In this document: one piece after another, positions 33,699 through 41,912 of the stretch
Layout of the letters: each line of letters starts with the position of its first letter
How positions within the stretch are numbered: the stretch's first letter is position 1
Assembly (NCBI GenBank): GCA_016700175.1
Contig: CP065003.1
Coordinates: 2,800,001-2,864,000, forward strand
Direction: 5' to 3'
DNA length: 64,000 nucleotides
Origin: Acidobacteriota bacterium
GTDB taxonomy: Bacteria > Acidobacteriota > Blastocatellia > Pyrinomonadales > Pyrinomonadaceae
Notes under the pieces: generated by a model
Told to the model about the DNA's origin: nothing
Database searches by the model: none
The model's input: the letters and a program-made list of their open reading frames with translations, nothing else
Program-made: the position numbers and the translations under genes

Positions 33699-34907
33699 CT
33701 ACTTGATCTTCGCCCCTTCGCTAACCTTCCCCGTCTCTGAGGAAACGATGGTATCGCCTTCCGAGAGCCCGGAAAGGACCTCGATCCTGCCGTCGGTCGT
33801 CTTTCCGGTAGTGACGATCCTGAATATCGCGGACCTTTCCGACGAGAGAACGTAAACGCCTGTAAGCTGTCCGCGCCTGACGACCGCGGATTCGGGAACC
33901 GTCACGGCCTCCCTTGAAGCGACCGGGAACCGCGCCAGACCGTACAGCCCGCTGCGAAGTCCCGCGTTCGAAGGAAGGTCGATCTTAACTGTCACGGTTC
34001 TGCTCGACGGATCTGCGGCGGGAAGGATCTCAGAAACGGTCCCGAACATCTCCGGATCGCCCAGCGCGTCGATGGCCACGTTGACCCTCTGCCCGATCCT
34101 CACTCCGCCGGCCTTCGAAGATTCGACCGCCGCTTCGAGCCTGTATCCCGAGTTGTCCTCGATGGAAAGTATCGGCTGGCCGGGAGTCGCGACGGCGCCC
34201 TGTTCCGCGAACTTCTTCACGATAACGCCCGACACGGGGGCCTCGATCCTTGTGTAACCCGTGTAGACCCTTGTCGCCTCGATGTCGGCCTGCGCCTGTT
34301 GGATCCGTGCCTCTATCTGCTGCTTTTTCGAGCGGATCGCCGCGACATTCGCTTTTGCGCGCTCAACTTCCGAGTTCGCAGTGCGAAGCCTGGACTGGGC
34401 CTCGTCGAATTCCTGACCCGTGGCAGATCCCCTCTCGTGGAGCTGCCTTATCCGCCCAAAAGTCTTTTCGGCGAGATCCCTGTTGGCTTCGGCGGTTCTC
34501 ACAGCTGCTTCCGCGGCTTCGGCGGAGCGGTCCACTTCGATCAGAGCCGCGCGAGCTTCCTTCAGACCCGCGTTTGCCTTGTCGAACCGGGTTTTGTTCT
34601 CGCTGTTGTCGATCTGGACGATCAGCTGTCCGCGTGTGACTGAGTCGCCTTCTGAGAACGGAAAGGACGTGATCCTTCCCATCAAGTTCGAGGAAACCTG
34701 GGTCGTGGTCTTCGCCTGGACGGTTCCCGTCGCTTCGTAGAAATCGTCTACGGCGCCGAGGGTCACTCTAATCGTCGGTACCTCGACCGGCTCTCCGGTC
34801 TTCCCGGCGGAGCCTCCTTCTTCGGTGGGCGACCCGCAAGCGAGCTGAAGCGATATGATCAGCGCGACCGACGCGGTCGCGGCTATCTTGGTTCTCATCG
34901 TTTTCAA
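33699..34907 (-). CDS. RND efflux periplasmic adaptor (membrane fusion protein, lipoprotein)
   Basis: The 402-residue protein begins with a lipoprotein signal whose lipobox is LQLAC (Cys23). It has the adaptor architecture: lipoyl half ('TTQVSSNLMGRITSFPFSEG'), a long alpha-helical hairpin of about 100 residues ('ARAALIEVDRSAEAAEAAV' to 'QIEARIQQAQADIEATRV'), the second lipoyl half ('RIEAPVSGVIVKKFAEQG'), a beta-barrel and a membrane-proximal domain. It links the RND pump and TolC. It starts 2 bp after the TolC-like gene and ends 6 bp before the RND gene, so the three are co-expressed. Confidence 0.95.
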   Translation of the reverse strand: MKTMRTKIAATASVALIISLQLACGSPTEEGGSAGKTGEPVEVPTIRVTLGAVDDFYEATGTVQAKTTTQVSSNLMGRITSFPFSEGDSVTRGQLIVQIDNSENKTRFDKANAGLKEARAALIEVDRSAEAAEAAVRTAEANRDLAEKTFGRIRQLHERGSATGQEFDEAQSRLRTANSEVERAKANVAAIRSKKQQIEARIQQAQADIEATRVYTGYTRIEAPVSGVIVKKFAEQGAVATPGQPILSIEDNSGYRLEAAVESSKAGGVRIGQRVNVAIDALGDPEMFGTVSEILPAADPSSRTVTVKIDLPSNAGLRSGLYGLARFPVASREAVTVPESAVVRRGQLTGVYVLSSERSAIFRIVTTGKTTDGRIEVLSGLSEGDTIVSSETGKVSEGAKIK

Positions 34908-34909
34908 AC

Positions 34910-36292
34910 CTATTCAAAAGTCCGGACGTCGGTCATCCGTCCGGTCGCCAGGAGTACCGCGGCATAGCTGACGTAGTACTCGTATCTGGACATCTCGAGA
35001 TCGTGCCTAGACCTGACCAGAGCGGCTTCGGCACGAAGGACCTCGTCGAACGTCGCGAGCGCGTTCCGGTACCTGTCCTGGACGATCCTCAAAGCTTCTT
35101 CGGACTGGGCTATGGTCTTGATCGAGACTTGGATCTTGGCGCGCGCGGTGATGTACTTCTCGTGCGCCCTTATCACCTCGAGGCGAATTCCGTTCGCCAG
35201 CATTTCCATTCGAAGTCCCGCAGACGTTTCGCCTTCGGCCGCCTGCGTAAGCCTGGCCTTCCTTCCTGCGTCGAACAGCGTGTAAGAAAGCGAAACGCCG
35301 ACCGTGTAGTCGGCGCTTCCGTTGGTTATGTATGGCGAGCTGTAGCCGTAGTTTCCGAATGCCGAAACCTCCGGGAGCTTTTCGTCCCGTATCGACTTCG
35401 ATCTCAGAAGGCTGTTCTCGATGTCCAGCTCGGCCTGTTTGTAATCGGGCCGGTTCTCTAAAGCGATCCGGATCAGTTCCTCGCGCGTCTCCACGGGAAA
35501 GAACGTTTCCCGAAGCTCTCCAGCGGGCTCGTTCGCCGTTTCCGTTTTGCCTTCGACAATGAGGTTGAACTCCGCTCGTGCCGAAGCCAGGTTGCTCTCC
35601 GCTTCAAGCCTCAGCTGAAGAGTCCGCGCGAGCTCGACGTCCGCCGAGAGGGAATCGGCCTTCGTCGTCATTCCGACATCGACAAGGTCATTGGTCTTCT
35701 TCAAATTCGCTTCCGCCGCGGCGACCGCCTTGTCAAAGATATCGACGAGCGATCTTCCAAGGACGACTCCGTAAAAACTTCGCACCACCTCGAACCGAAG
35801 CTTTTGTCTTGCAGCCTCCGCGTTCAGGTCGGCCTTCTCTTTTCCGATCCTTGCCTGGTTCGTTCTGAACGAGGTCTGGCGGCGGTCGAAGATCGGCACC
35901 CTCGCCTCGATGAAGGTCCTGAAATTGTTAAGGCCGTCGGGATGATTGAGCGGATTGAGGGCGAAGTTGGCCTCGGTGAACCGGCCCTGTTCGAGGAGCG
36001 ATCCGAAGACAAACACCGGATTGTTGCTGCGGGTGAACGACTGGCCGAAGTTCACCGTAGGCATCCGGCCGCTTTCGGCCTCTTCGATTCTCGCCTCTGC
36101 CGTGCGGGTTTCGGATTCGGATAGTTTCGTCTGCGGATCGTTTGAGAGTGCCGTGTTGACGGCGGTCTCCAGGTCGACGCGGGTGCCGGGACGTCCCTGC
36201 GAAAAGGCCGGGATCGCCGCTGCCAGAAGTACCGAGGCGATACCCGCTAATGTCTTTGGTCGAAGTATGTGCCTTGCGTTCTTTAAGGACAT
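34910..36292 (-). CDS. TolC-family outer membrane efflux protein
   Basis: The 460-residue protein has a signal peptide (LAGIASVLLAAAIPAFSQG, about residues 15-33) and two OEP repeats of long helices and short strands: 'TAVNTALSNDPQTKLSESE', 'FEVVRSFYGVVLGRSLVDI', 'ALENRPDYKQAELDIENS' and 'VEYIxxRARYxNALATFDEVL'-like text near 400, here 'VQDRYRNALATFDEVLRAE'. It forms the trimeric exit duct for the pump encoded downstream. Spacing is 2 bp to the adaptor gene and 16 bp from the DUF2892 gene. Confidence 0.93.
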   Translation of the reverse strand: MSLKNARHILRPKTLAGIASVLLAAAIPAFSQGRPGTRVDLETAVNTALSNDPQTKLSESETRTAEARIEEAESGRMPTVNFGQSFTRSNNPVFVFGSLLEQGRFTEANFALNPLNHPDGLNNFRTFIEARVPIFDRRQTSFRTNQARIGKEKADLNAEAARQKLRFEVVRSFYGVVLGRSLVDIFDKAVAAAEANLKKTNDLVDVGMTTKADSLSADVELARTLQLRLEAESNLASARAEFNLIVEGKTETANEPAGELRETFFPVETREELIRIALENRPDYKQAELDIENSLLRSKSIRDEKLPEVSAFGNYGYSSPYITNGSADYTVGVSLSYTLFDAGRKARLTQAAEGETSAGLRMEMLANGIRLEVIRAHEKYITARAKIQVSIKTIAQSEEALRIVQDRYRNALATFDEVLRAEAALVRSRHDLEMSRYEYYVSYAAVLLATGRMTDVRTFE

Positions 36293-36308
36293 CGTTCCGG
36301 CTTGCGCT

Positions 36309-36500
36309 TTAGCCTTCCCTGAATCCGGCTTTCCGAAGAAAGGTCATCATCGGGCACCAGCCGGAAAATGCAGACTGGGCCAGATTCAGACCTACGAAAG
36401 CGGTGAATAGAAAGAAATAGGGGCTGACGAACACCCCCAGGACCACGCTGATCACGACGAAGCCGCCTGCGATCAATCGGAGCATTTCGTTGACTGTCAT
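36309..36500 (-). CDS. DUF2892 small inner-membrane protein
   Basis: The 63-residue protein matches DUF2892 (YgaP C-terminal type): 'MTVNEMLRLIAGGFVVIS', a first helix at about 9-28, a second helix 'YFFLFTAFVGLNLAQSAF', then 'SGWCPMMTFLRKAGF', the conserved Cys-Pro and Leu-Arg-Lys end. Members often sit in operons with metal or sulfur stress genes. As the first gene of the efflux operon it suggests a metal or thiol-related substrate, but this is weak evidence. Confidence 0.85.
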   Translation of the reverse strand: MTVNEMLRLIAGGFVVISVVLGVFVSPYFFLFTAFVGLNLAQSAFSGWCPMMTFLRKAGFREG

Positions 36501-36599
36501 AACTGGCCCTCACTTTGTTCCGTTAATTGGTATATAACGATATAGTGATATCATACGACGAACTTATCCCAAGTCCGGGATCGTGTCAAGCGTTTATCC
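36501..36599 (-). promoter_or_regulatory. Control region of the efflux operon
   Basis: On the reverse strand TTGACA (36589-36584) is followed 17 bp later by TAAGTT, a weak -10. Downstream lies an AT-rich quasi-palindromic stretch around ATATCACTATATCGTTATAT (36531-36550), which could be an ArsR/SmtB-type operator. No regulator gene is adjacent. Confidence 0.35.
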
Positions 36600-37130
36600 G
36601 GAAGGACAAAGTAGGGAACAGGATTGACAGGATTTTTAGGATGGCTGTTTTGAAGATCCTACGCTGCAAGGTGCTCGGCAACGACGTCATTTGAAAACAG
36701 TGATCCTATCGATCTTGTCCATCCGGTTGCTGCTTGCGTAAATGAAGAAAGAACAGGATCGACAAGATCAATAAGATCATTGGAACCGAACACTCGCGGT
36801 GACCTATATTCGGCAACGTGAATGACTCGGAGCAGCTACCCTATTTATCCTGTCGATCCTGTTTCAAGAGAGGAAGAGAAACAGGATAGACAGGGTCTTT
36901 AGGATGGCGGCTTTGCAGATCGTACGCTGCAACGTGCTCGGCAACGCACATAACCGGAGCAGCTACCCTATTTATCCTGTCGATCCTGTTTCAAGAGAGG
37001 AAGAGAAACAGGATAGACAGGATTCTTGGGATGGCTGTTTTGAAGATCCTATGCTGTAAGGTACTCGGCAACGTCGTCATTTGAAAACAGTGATCCTATC
37101 AATCTTGTCTATCCTGTTTTCTCTTCATTG
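36600..37130. repeat. Cluster of dispersed CAGGAT-type repeats
   Basis: Composite repeats fill the gap between the efflux operon and the M64 gene. ACAGGATAGACAGG-type units and their complements (ATCCTGTCGATCCTGTTT) recur about eight times. A longer block starting TTGAAGATCCTA appears at 36652 and 37040, and a block with AGCTACCCTATTTATCC at 36832 and 36959. The same family is present at 24970-25265. No gene is supported. Confidence 0.75.
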
Positions 37131-37138
37131 ATCCCTGA

Positions 37139-39157
37139 TCATTGAACACTGACACTTGAGGGCAGCGGGACATCTCCGTTCGAGCCGAACTGGACGGCCT
37201 CGAAGCCGCTCGTCGTCCCGAAGATGTACCAGGTCCTGTCGCTTGGCCTCCAGACCGCGGGATCGAACTTCCCGTCGCCGTCGAAGTCTCCCGGGGAAGA
37301 GATGTCTCCCGTCGCTCCCCACGGAAATGCGAAGAACGAATCGTCTTCACTCCTTATCACGTACCATTCGGAAGTCGAAGGCCTGAAGAACGCTACATCG
37401 GCCTTTCCGTCTCCCGTCCAGTCTCCTACAGCCGTACGGTCTCCCGGAGCCCCGAACTGGAACGCCTTCACACCATCGGTCGATCTCAGAAGCCAGAACT
37501 GGTTGTCGGGAGCGCGGTAGACGCCTACGTCGTCCTTTCCGTCCCCGTCGTAATCGGCAACGATCGGCTGGTCGGCCGCGACTCCGAACGGAACGACCGA
37601 CAGTCCTCCGTCGGACGACCTGACGATGAACCACGTCCCCGATGAAGGCCTGTAAACTGCCGGGTCCGCCTTTCCGTCGCCGTCAAAGTCCCCCGGAGCG
37701 GGAATGTCCCCGTTCGAGCCGAACGGGAATGCGAAGAACGAATCATCTTCACTCCGCAGAATGAACCACTCGCCCGTCGAAGGCCTCCAGAACGCGACGT
37801 CCGTTTTTCCGTCGCCCGTGAAATCGGCCGCGACAGGAACATCGGTCGAAGTCCCGAACGCGAGACCGCGAGTCCCCGAATCGGAAGACCGGAGCAGCCA
37901 CCACTGCGCGGTCGGCTGGCTGTTCGGCCGGAAGACCGAGACGTCCGTCGACCCGTCGCCGTCGAAGTCGAAGACAGCCGCTGAGGTAGCTGCTTCAATG
38001 TTCAAGGTCCAATCAAACGAGTCCCGCAGAACCTCTGAAGGGTCGTTCCGGACAAAACTAGTGGGATCGCTCACTTCCGCCGTCACGGTGAATTGACCCT
38101 TCCCGAATACAGAACCATTCACTTGCCTGCTTGTACCGCTGCCAAACGGCTGGCCGTTCACCAGCCATTGAATAGTCAGCGAGTGAGTCAGCGGTTCGGG
38201 GGTCGCGACGCTGAAGGTGGCCGAACCGTTCGTGGAGATCGTCACGTCGGTCTCCTCGGGTTGCACCGAGTCGATCGGCGAAACGAAGTTGTAGATCCTC
38301 TTTACGTGTTGTTCGGAATTGATCTGCTCAAAAGGCCTTCCAAGTGTCCGCATCTTGTTGTCGTGGGTCGGACGAAAAAGCCCCTGATTGCAATACTTCG
38401 CGCCTTCGTAGAGCCCTGGGAGCGCCGGGGTTGTCGAGGTCGTCGGCACCGGCGTTCCGGGATCGATCCAGAAGCTCCATTTGATCAGCTCCCTTACAGT
38501 CTCAAGGGTGGCGTTTGGTTCAGAAGGCTCGACGTTCGGATTGCAGGACGGGCCGCCGCCCGCATATTCATCCGCAAGAAGGCCGAAGCTGTGTCCGACC
38601 TCGTGGAGGATCAGTTCGACCGCCGCATCGTTGGTCGAGGCCACCGCAACCGAGCCTCCCGAACCGCCATACTCGGGATCGTTCACGATCACAAGCTTGA
38701 TATCGAAGTGCGCGGCGGGAAGGCTTGTGCTAATCACCTGGTTAACCAGGCTTGTTGTCACGCAAATAAGGCGCTGGATGCTCCCGCAGTTGTATGTGGC
38801 GTTGAACGTGGTATCGACAAAAACCGGAGGATTACGCTCGGGATGATCGGCCCCGGATTCGTTGCTGACAACGTCGATCCTGTGAACGTTAAAGTACCGG
38901 CTGTATTTCAGGTACGGTTGCTGTGCGAACCAGTCAGCAACGAATTGTGCGACGTCGTTGCGATACTTCGTCATCTCGCCCGCCGTGTACCCATCGCCGA
39001 CGATCGCTATGTCGACACGGTTGACCGGATCGCCGTTATTGATGATCGTCTCATACGGCTCCGCAAATGCTGTGATCGAAAGGAGCAGCACAACGCTGAA
39101 CGAGATGACCGTCCTTCGGATCCTGCCTCGGAGGCTCAACCTGTCGTCAGCGGACAT
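37139..39157 (-). CDS. Secreted M64-type metallopeptidase with FG-GAP repeats
   Basis: ATG 39157 follows GGGGGAGG and overlaps the end of the upstream gene; the longer reading from 39250 is not supported. The 672-residue protein has a signal peptide (SFSVVLLLSITAFAEP), an IgA-peptidase-M64-like domain ('NRVDIAIVGDGYTAGEM' at 46-62, zinc motif HEVGH at 185-189, then 'FGLLADEYAGGG'), a middle beta domain and six to seven FG-GAP/VCBS repeats from about 410 with DFDGDG-type calcium loops. A secreted or surface zinc protease is expected. The repeats closely resemble those of the protein at 1157. Cysteines at 124 and 132 could form a disulfide. Confidence 0.9.
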   Translation of the reverse strand: MSADDRLSLRGRIRRTVISFSVVLLLSITAFAEPYETIINNGDPVNRVDIAIVGDGYTAGEMTKYRNDVAQFVADWFAQQPYLKYSRYFNVHRIDVVSNESGADHPERNPPVFVDTTFNATYNCGSIQRLICVTTSLVNQVISTSLPAAHFDIKLVIVNDPEYGGSGGSVAVASTNDAAVELILHEVGHSFGLLADEYAGGGPSCNPNVEPSEPNATLETVRELIKWSFWIDPGTPVPTTSTTPALPGLYEGAKYCNQGLFRPTHDNKMRTLGRPFEQINSEQHVKRIYNFVSPIDSVQPEETDVTISTNGSATFSVATPEPLTHSLTIQWLVNGQPFGSGTSRQVNGSVFGKGQFTVTAEVSDPTSFVRNDPSEVLRDSFDWTLNIEAATSAAVFDFDGDGSTDVSVFRPNSQPTAQWWLLRSSDSGTRGLAFGTSTDVPVAADFTGDGKTDVAFWRPSTGEWFILRSEDDSFFAFPFGSNGDIPAPGDFDGDGKADPAVYRPSSGTWFIVRSSDGGLSVVPFGVAADQPIVADYDGDGKDDVGVYRAPDNQFWLLRSTDGVKAFQFGAPGDRTAVGDWTGDGKADVAFFRPSTSEWYVIRSEDDSFFAFPWGATGDISSPGDFDGDGKFDPAVWRPSDRTWYIFGTTSGFEAVQFGSNGDVPLPSSVSVQ

Positions 39158-39782
39158 AGACCTCCCCCAACGGCTCAAGGCTGAACACGCTCCCGTCCCA
39201 GGCCGGCTTGAACAAGTGAAGGGCCTCGATCGATCCATCCGCAGGGACAAACATGTCGAGATCCGCTATCGGACGGTAGATCGTCTTTCCGGCCAGAGCG
39301 CCCGAAGCGTCAGCGTTCTCCGACCGTACGATCCTTGGGTCGGGCTGAATTTCCCACCAAAGAACCCTTTTTTCTCGATCGACAGCAAATGCGACCACAC
39401 TATCCTCTGACAGTTCAAAGGTTCGTTGTCTGGAAACAGGGCCCTTCCCCGCCCTGCTATTTGTCAACGCGACGGTCGCATTCCGAATCGCCGATTCGGA
39501 GAATTCCCTTCCATCTGAAGGCGATTCTATACGAATGGTCGCGATCCCGGATCCCGGATAACGACGGGGAAGAAGGAAGTCCTTTTGAAAAACGATGCCT
39601 GAGCCCGTGAGCATTCTTGTAACCTCAACTTCCATCGCCGAACTTCTCTGAGTCGCTTCATTACCCCCATTTGTGTTTCCGACGGTCTCCTGGGCACGCA
39701 CGATCAGAATCCCGGCCGAGATACCGGCGACGGCAAGGGGCAACAATAGTCCTGCCAATACTTTCGGTTTTGACCACTTCAT
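39147..39782 (-). CDS. Hypothetical exported protein coupled to the M64 peptidase
   Basis: The 211-residue product has an N-terminal hydrophobic segment 'VLAGLLLPLAVAGISAGIL' (about 8-26), so it is exported or membrane-anchored. The rest is beta-rich with a strand-type ending ('DMFVPADGSIEALHLFKP', 'FSLEPLGEVYVR'). Its stop codon overlaps the start of the M64 gene (11-bp overlap), which implies translational coupling and stoichiometric expression. A propeptide-like, inhibitor or surface-anchoring partner of the peptidase is possible (inference). No family recognised. Confidence 0.7.
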   Translation of the reverse strand: MKWSKPKVLAGLLLPLAVAGISAGILIVRAQETVGNTNGGNEATQRSSAMEVEVTRMLTGSGIVFQKDFLLPRRYPGSGIATIRIESPSDGREFSESAIRNATVALTNSRAGKGPVSRQRTFELSEDSVVAFAVDREKRVLWWEIQPDPRIVRSENADASGALAGKTIYRPIADLDMFVPADGSIEALHLFKPAWDGSVFSLEPLGEVYVR

Positions 39783-40102
39783 ATCTCTTCATCCGGTAGC
39801 GCTTGCGATGTCCCGTGAATAAAGCAGTGGGGAGTATATCAGAATCCCCGCCACGCTAATTTTTCATCGCCGGCCACAGCCTGACTGCCGAATCGTGTTA
39901 GCTTGACCGAATTTGTCAGAGAACGATCCGTCATATTCGGTCAGATTGAATGCTGCCTTCGGCGCAGGATGACCCTGAGATTTTCACCTGACACAGCGAA
40001 ATGCCCTATTTGCAAGGTTTCCGTCAAAATGTCTGTCTTCGGCACGTTCGTTGCCCTAAGAGTATCCCGCCTGAGGGCAACTTCAGACTGGGAGAAAAAG
40101 TT
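39783..40102. other. Intergenic region between divergent genes
   Basis: No gene is supported. It contains the inverted repeat at 39904-39943 and the leftward promoter region of the M64 operon. Longer in-frame upstream readings of the PqqD-like gene start here but lack a ribosome binding site. Confidence 0.4.
39904..39943. promoter_or_regulatory. 9-bp inverted repeat TGACCGAAT / ATTCGGTCA
   Basis: Perfect 9-bp arms lie at 39904-39912 and 39935-39943, centre to centre 31 bp or about three helical turns. They sit between the divergent M64 operon and PqqD-like gene, a position suited to a dimeric regulator. Confidence 0.4.
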
Positions 40103-40366
40103 ATGAGACCGATAGCAAGAAAGACCGACCTTGTGATCAAGAAGGACACCGGACAGCTTTACATCGAAGACGTTGCGAACCGAAAGTACATTTTCCTGAA
40201 CCCGACATCTGCCTATGTCTGGGAAAAATGCGACGGGAACAAGGATGAAAGCGCCATCGCCCGGGAAATGGGCGAGGACCTTGGAGTCAATGTTAGCGAG
40301 GGCTTTGTATCGCAGATAATGAACAAGCTGTTCGCGGAAGAACTCCTCGTACCCGAATTTATGTAA
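40103..40366 (+). CDS. Orphan PqqD-family (RRE-like) protein
   Basis: ATG 40103 is preceded by GGGAG eight bases upstream; 87 residues. The sequence follows the PqqD fold: 'KKDTGQLYIEDVANRKYIFLN', 'TSAYVWEKCDGNKDESAIAREM', 'VSEGFVSQIMNKLFAEELLV'. PqqD proteins are winged-helix recognition elements that present a precursor peptide to a radical-SAM or other RiPP enzyme. Neither a radical-SAM gene nor an obvious precursor is present nearby, so it may work in trans or in another context. It stands alone in its orientation before murI. Confidence 0.85.
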   Translation: MRPIARKTDLVIKKDTGQLYIEDVANRKYIFLNPTSAYVWEKCDGNKDESAIAREMGEDLGVNVSEGFVSQIMNKLFAEELLVPEFM

Positions 40367-40404
40367 TCTCCCACCGCCTTCGGGCGGTACCGGTTCCTCG
40401 AACA

Positions 40405-40475
40405 GAGCTTTGCCTGGCTCTTGTGATGCTGACCCGGATTCTCCCACACAAACACTTCGGAGCTTTGCCTGGCTC
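40405..40475 (+). repeat. Two copies of GAGCTTTGCCTGGCTC
   Basis: The 16-bp sequence occurs at 40405-40420 and 40460-40475. Each can fold because GAGC and GCTC are complementary. It lies between the PqqD-like gene and murI, after the hairpin CCGCCTTCGGGCGG (40373-40386). Confidence 0.65.
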
Positions 40476-40593
40476 CGGTCATTGTTAACCTCCTTTGCTC
40501 CTTCCTAAACTGCCAACCGGGGCCGGGTTCGAAAGAATCCGGCCCTCTTCTTTATTCCACAAACGACTTCTTTACGCAGACCGGCGACCCGCG

Positions 40594-40622
40594 TTGACAT
40601 TGAATCCCCGGGGATTTATCGT
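40594..40622 (+). promoter_or_regulatory. Promoter of murI
   Basis: TTGACA (40594-40599), a 17-bp spacer and TATCGT (40617-40622). Transcription would begin only about 10 bp before the murI start codon, giving a nearly leaderless mRNA, which agrees with the absence of a Shine-Dalgarno sequence. Confidence 0.5.
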
Positions 40623-40639
40623 TCCCTTTTCTCAAAGCC

Positions 40640-41527
40640 TTGAACCACGATCCCCAAAATACTCAGCAGAGGTCGTCGCTTCCGATCGGAATCTTCGATT
40701 CCGGCGTCGGCGGGCTGACCGTGTACCGCGCGCTTCATAACCGGCTTCCCAACGAGCGGTTCATATACCTCGGCGACACGGCGAGGGTCCCGTACGGTAC
40801 TAAGTCGCTTGCGACGGTCGAGCGGTATGCGATCGAGAACTCCTCTTTCCTCGCTTCGAGAGGTATCAAACTGCTTGTCGTGGCCTGCAACACGGCATCA
40901 GCGCTCGCGTTGCCGAAGATCCGCGAGAGTATCGGTATCGATGTCGTGGGAGTGATCGGTCCCGGGGCGCGCAAGGCCGTGGCGCTTACAAAGAGCCAGG
41001 CCGCGCCGAAGATCGCCGTCATTGCGACTGAAGCGACCGTGTCGAGCGGGGCTTATGCCGATTCGATCCGTGCCGCGTCTTCCGGTGCCGAGATACTCCA
41101 GACGGCGTGCCCTCTGTTCGTGCCTCTGGCGGAAGAGAACTGGATCGAAGAACCTGAAACACGATCGATCGCAAGCCGGTATCTGGAAGAAGTGAAGCGC
41201 TTCGGGCCGCAGGTCCTCGTGCTCGGCTGCACGCATTATCCGATCCTGAGAAAGATCATCCAGGAAACCGTCGGTGACGACGTGATATTGATCGATTCCG
41301 GCGAAGCGACTGCCGAAGAGGTCGAAAAACTGTTGGAAGACAAGGGTTTAGGGAACCGCGAGCAAATCACATATAATCGTGAACGAAGACTCTGCGACGA
41401 TCTCGATCATTTTTACGTAACCGACGCGGCCGACCGCTTTGCGCGCGTCGCGGAGCGTTTCCTGGGAGCCTCTCCGACGAGACTTGAGGCGATCGAGGTG
41501 TATGGAAGCGACGGATTGGAGACCTAG
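40640..41527 (+). CDS. murI: Glutamate racemase
   Basis: The enzyme makes D-glutamate for peptidoglycan. The 295-residue protein shows 'PIGIFDSGVGGLTV' with Asp20-Ser21, 'YLGDTARVPYG', the first catalytic cysteine in VACNTAS (Cys83) and the second in LGCTHYP (Cys196), all diagnostic of MurI. The C-terminal 30 residues are longer than in many homologues. The start is a TTG at 40640 without a Shine-Dalgarno sequence; no ATG exists further down before the conserved region. It is followed by a long heptamer array that separates it from rph. Confidence 0.95.
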   Translation: MNHDPQNTQQRSSLPIGIFDSGVGGLTVYRALHNRLPNERFIYLGDTARVPYGTKSLATVERYAIENSSFLASRGIKLLVVACNTASALALPKIRESIGIDVVGVIGPGARKAVALTKSQAAPKIAVIATEATVSSGAYADSIRAASSGAEILQTACPLFVPLAEENWIEEPETRSIASRYLEEVKRFGPQVLVLGCTHYPILRKIIQETVGDDVILIDSGEATAEEVEKLLEDKGLGNREQITYNRERRLCDDLDHFYVTDAADRFARVAERFLGASPTRLEAIEVYGSDGLET

Positions 41528-41905
41528 TGCTGAGGACTGAGGAGTGAGGACTGAGGAGTGAGGACTGAGGAGTGAGGAGTGAGGACTGAGGACTGAGGAC
41601 TGAGGACTGGGGACTGAGGACTGAGGACTGAGGACTGAGGACTGAGGACTGAGGACTGAGGACTGAGGACTGAGGACTGAGGACTGAGGACTGAGGACTG
41701 AGGACTGAGGACTGAGGACTGAGGACTGAGGACTGAGGACTGAGGACTGAGGACTGAGGACTGAGGACTGAGGACTGAGGACTGAGGACTGAGGACTGAG
41801 GACTGAGGAAGGATAGATTCTATGGTAACGTTGTCAAGTTTTCGGCTCAGTCCTCAGTCCTTTTTTCTCAGTCCTCAGCACTCAGCACTCATCTCTCAGT
41901 ACTTT
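41528..41905 (+). repeat. Heptamer tandem array (GAGGACT)n with inverted partner
   Basis: About 40 copies of GAGGACT, with occasional GAGGAGT or GGGGACT variants, fill 41528-41812. After about 35 bp the complement (AGTCCTC) appears in several copies at 41846-41905, so a very long hairpin is possible between murI and rph. A phrase at its end, CTCAGCACTCATCTCTC, recurs near 63342. Confidence 0.92.
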
Positions 41906-41912
41906 TTTTACT

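Noticed and set aside
38093..39184. 363-codon rightward ORF opposite the M64 gene
   Set aside because: Antisense shadow of the FG-GAP/M64 coding sequence.
41528..41905. CRISPR array
   Set aside because: The repeat unit is 7 bp without spacers. The 34-bp units at 22881 and the 67-bp and 180-bp repeats likewise lack unique spacers of CRISPR length, and no cas genes are present.
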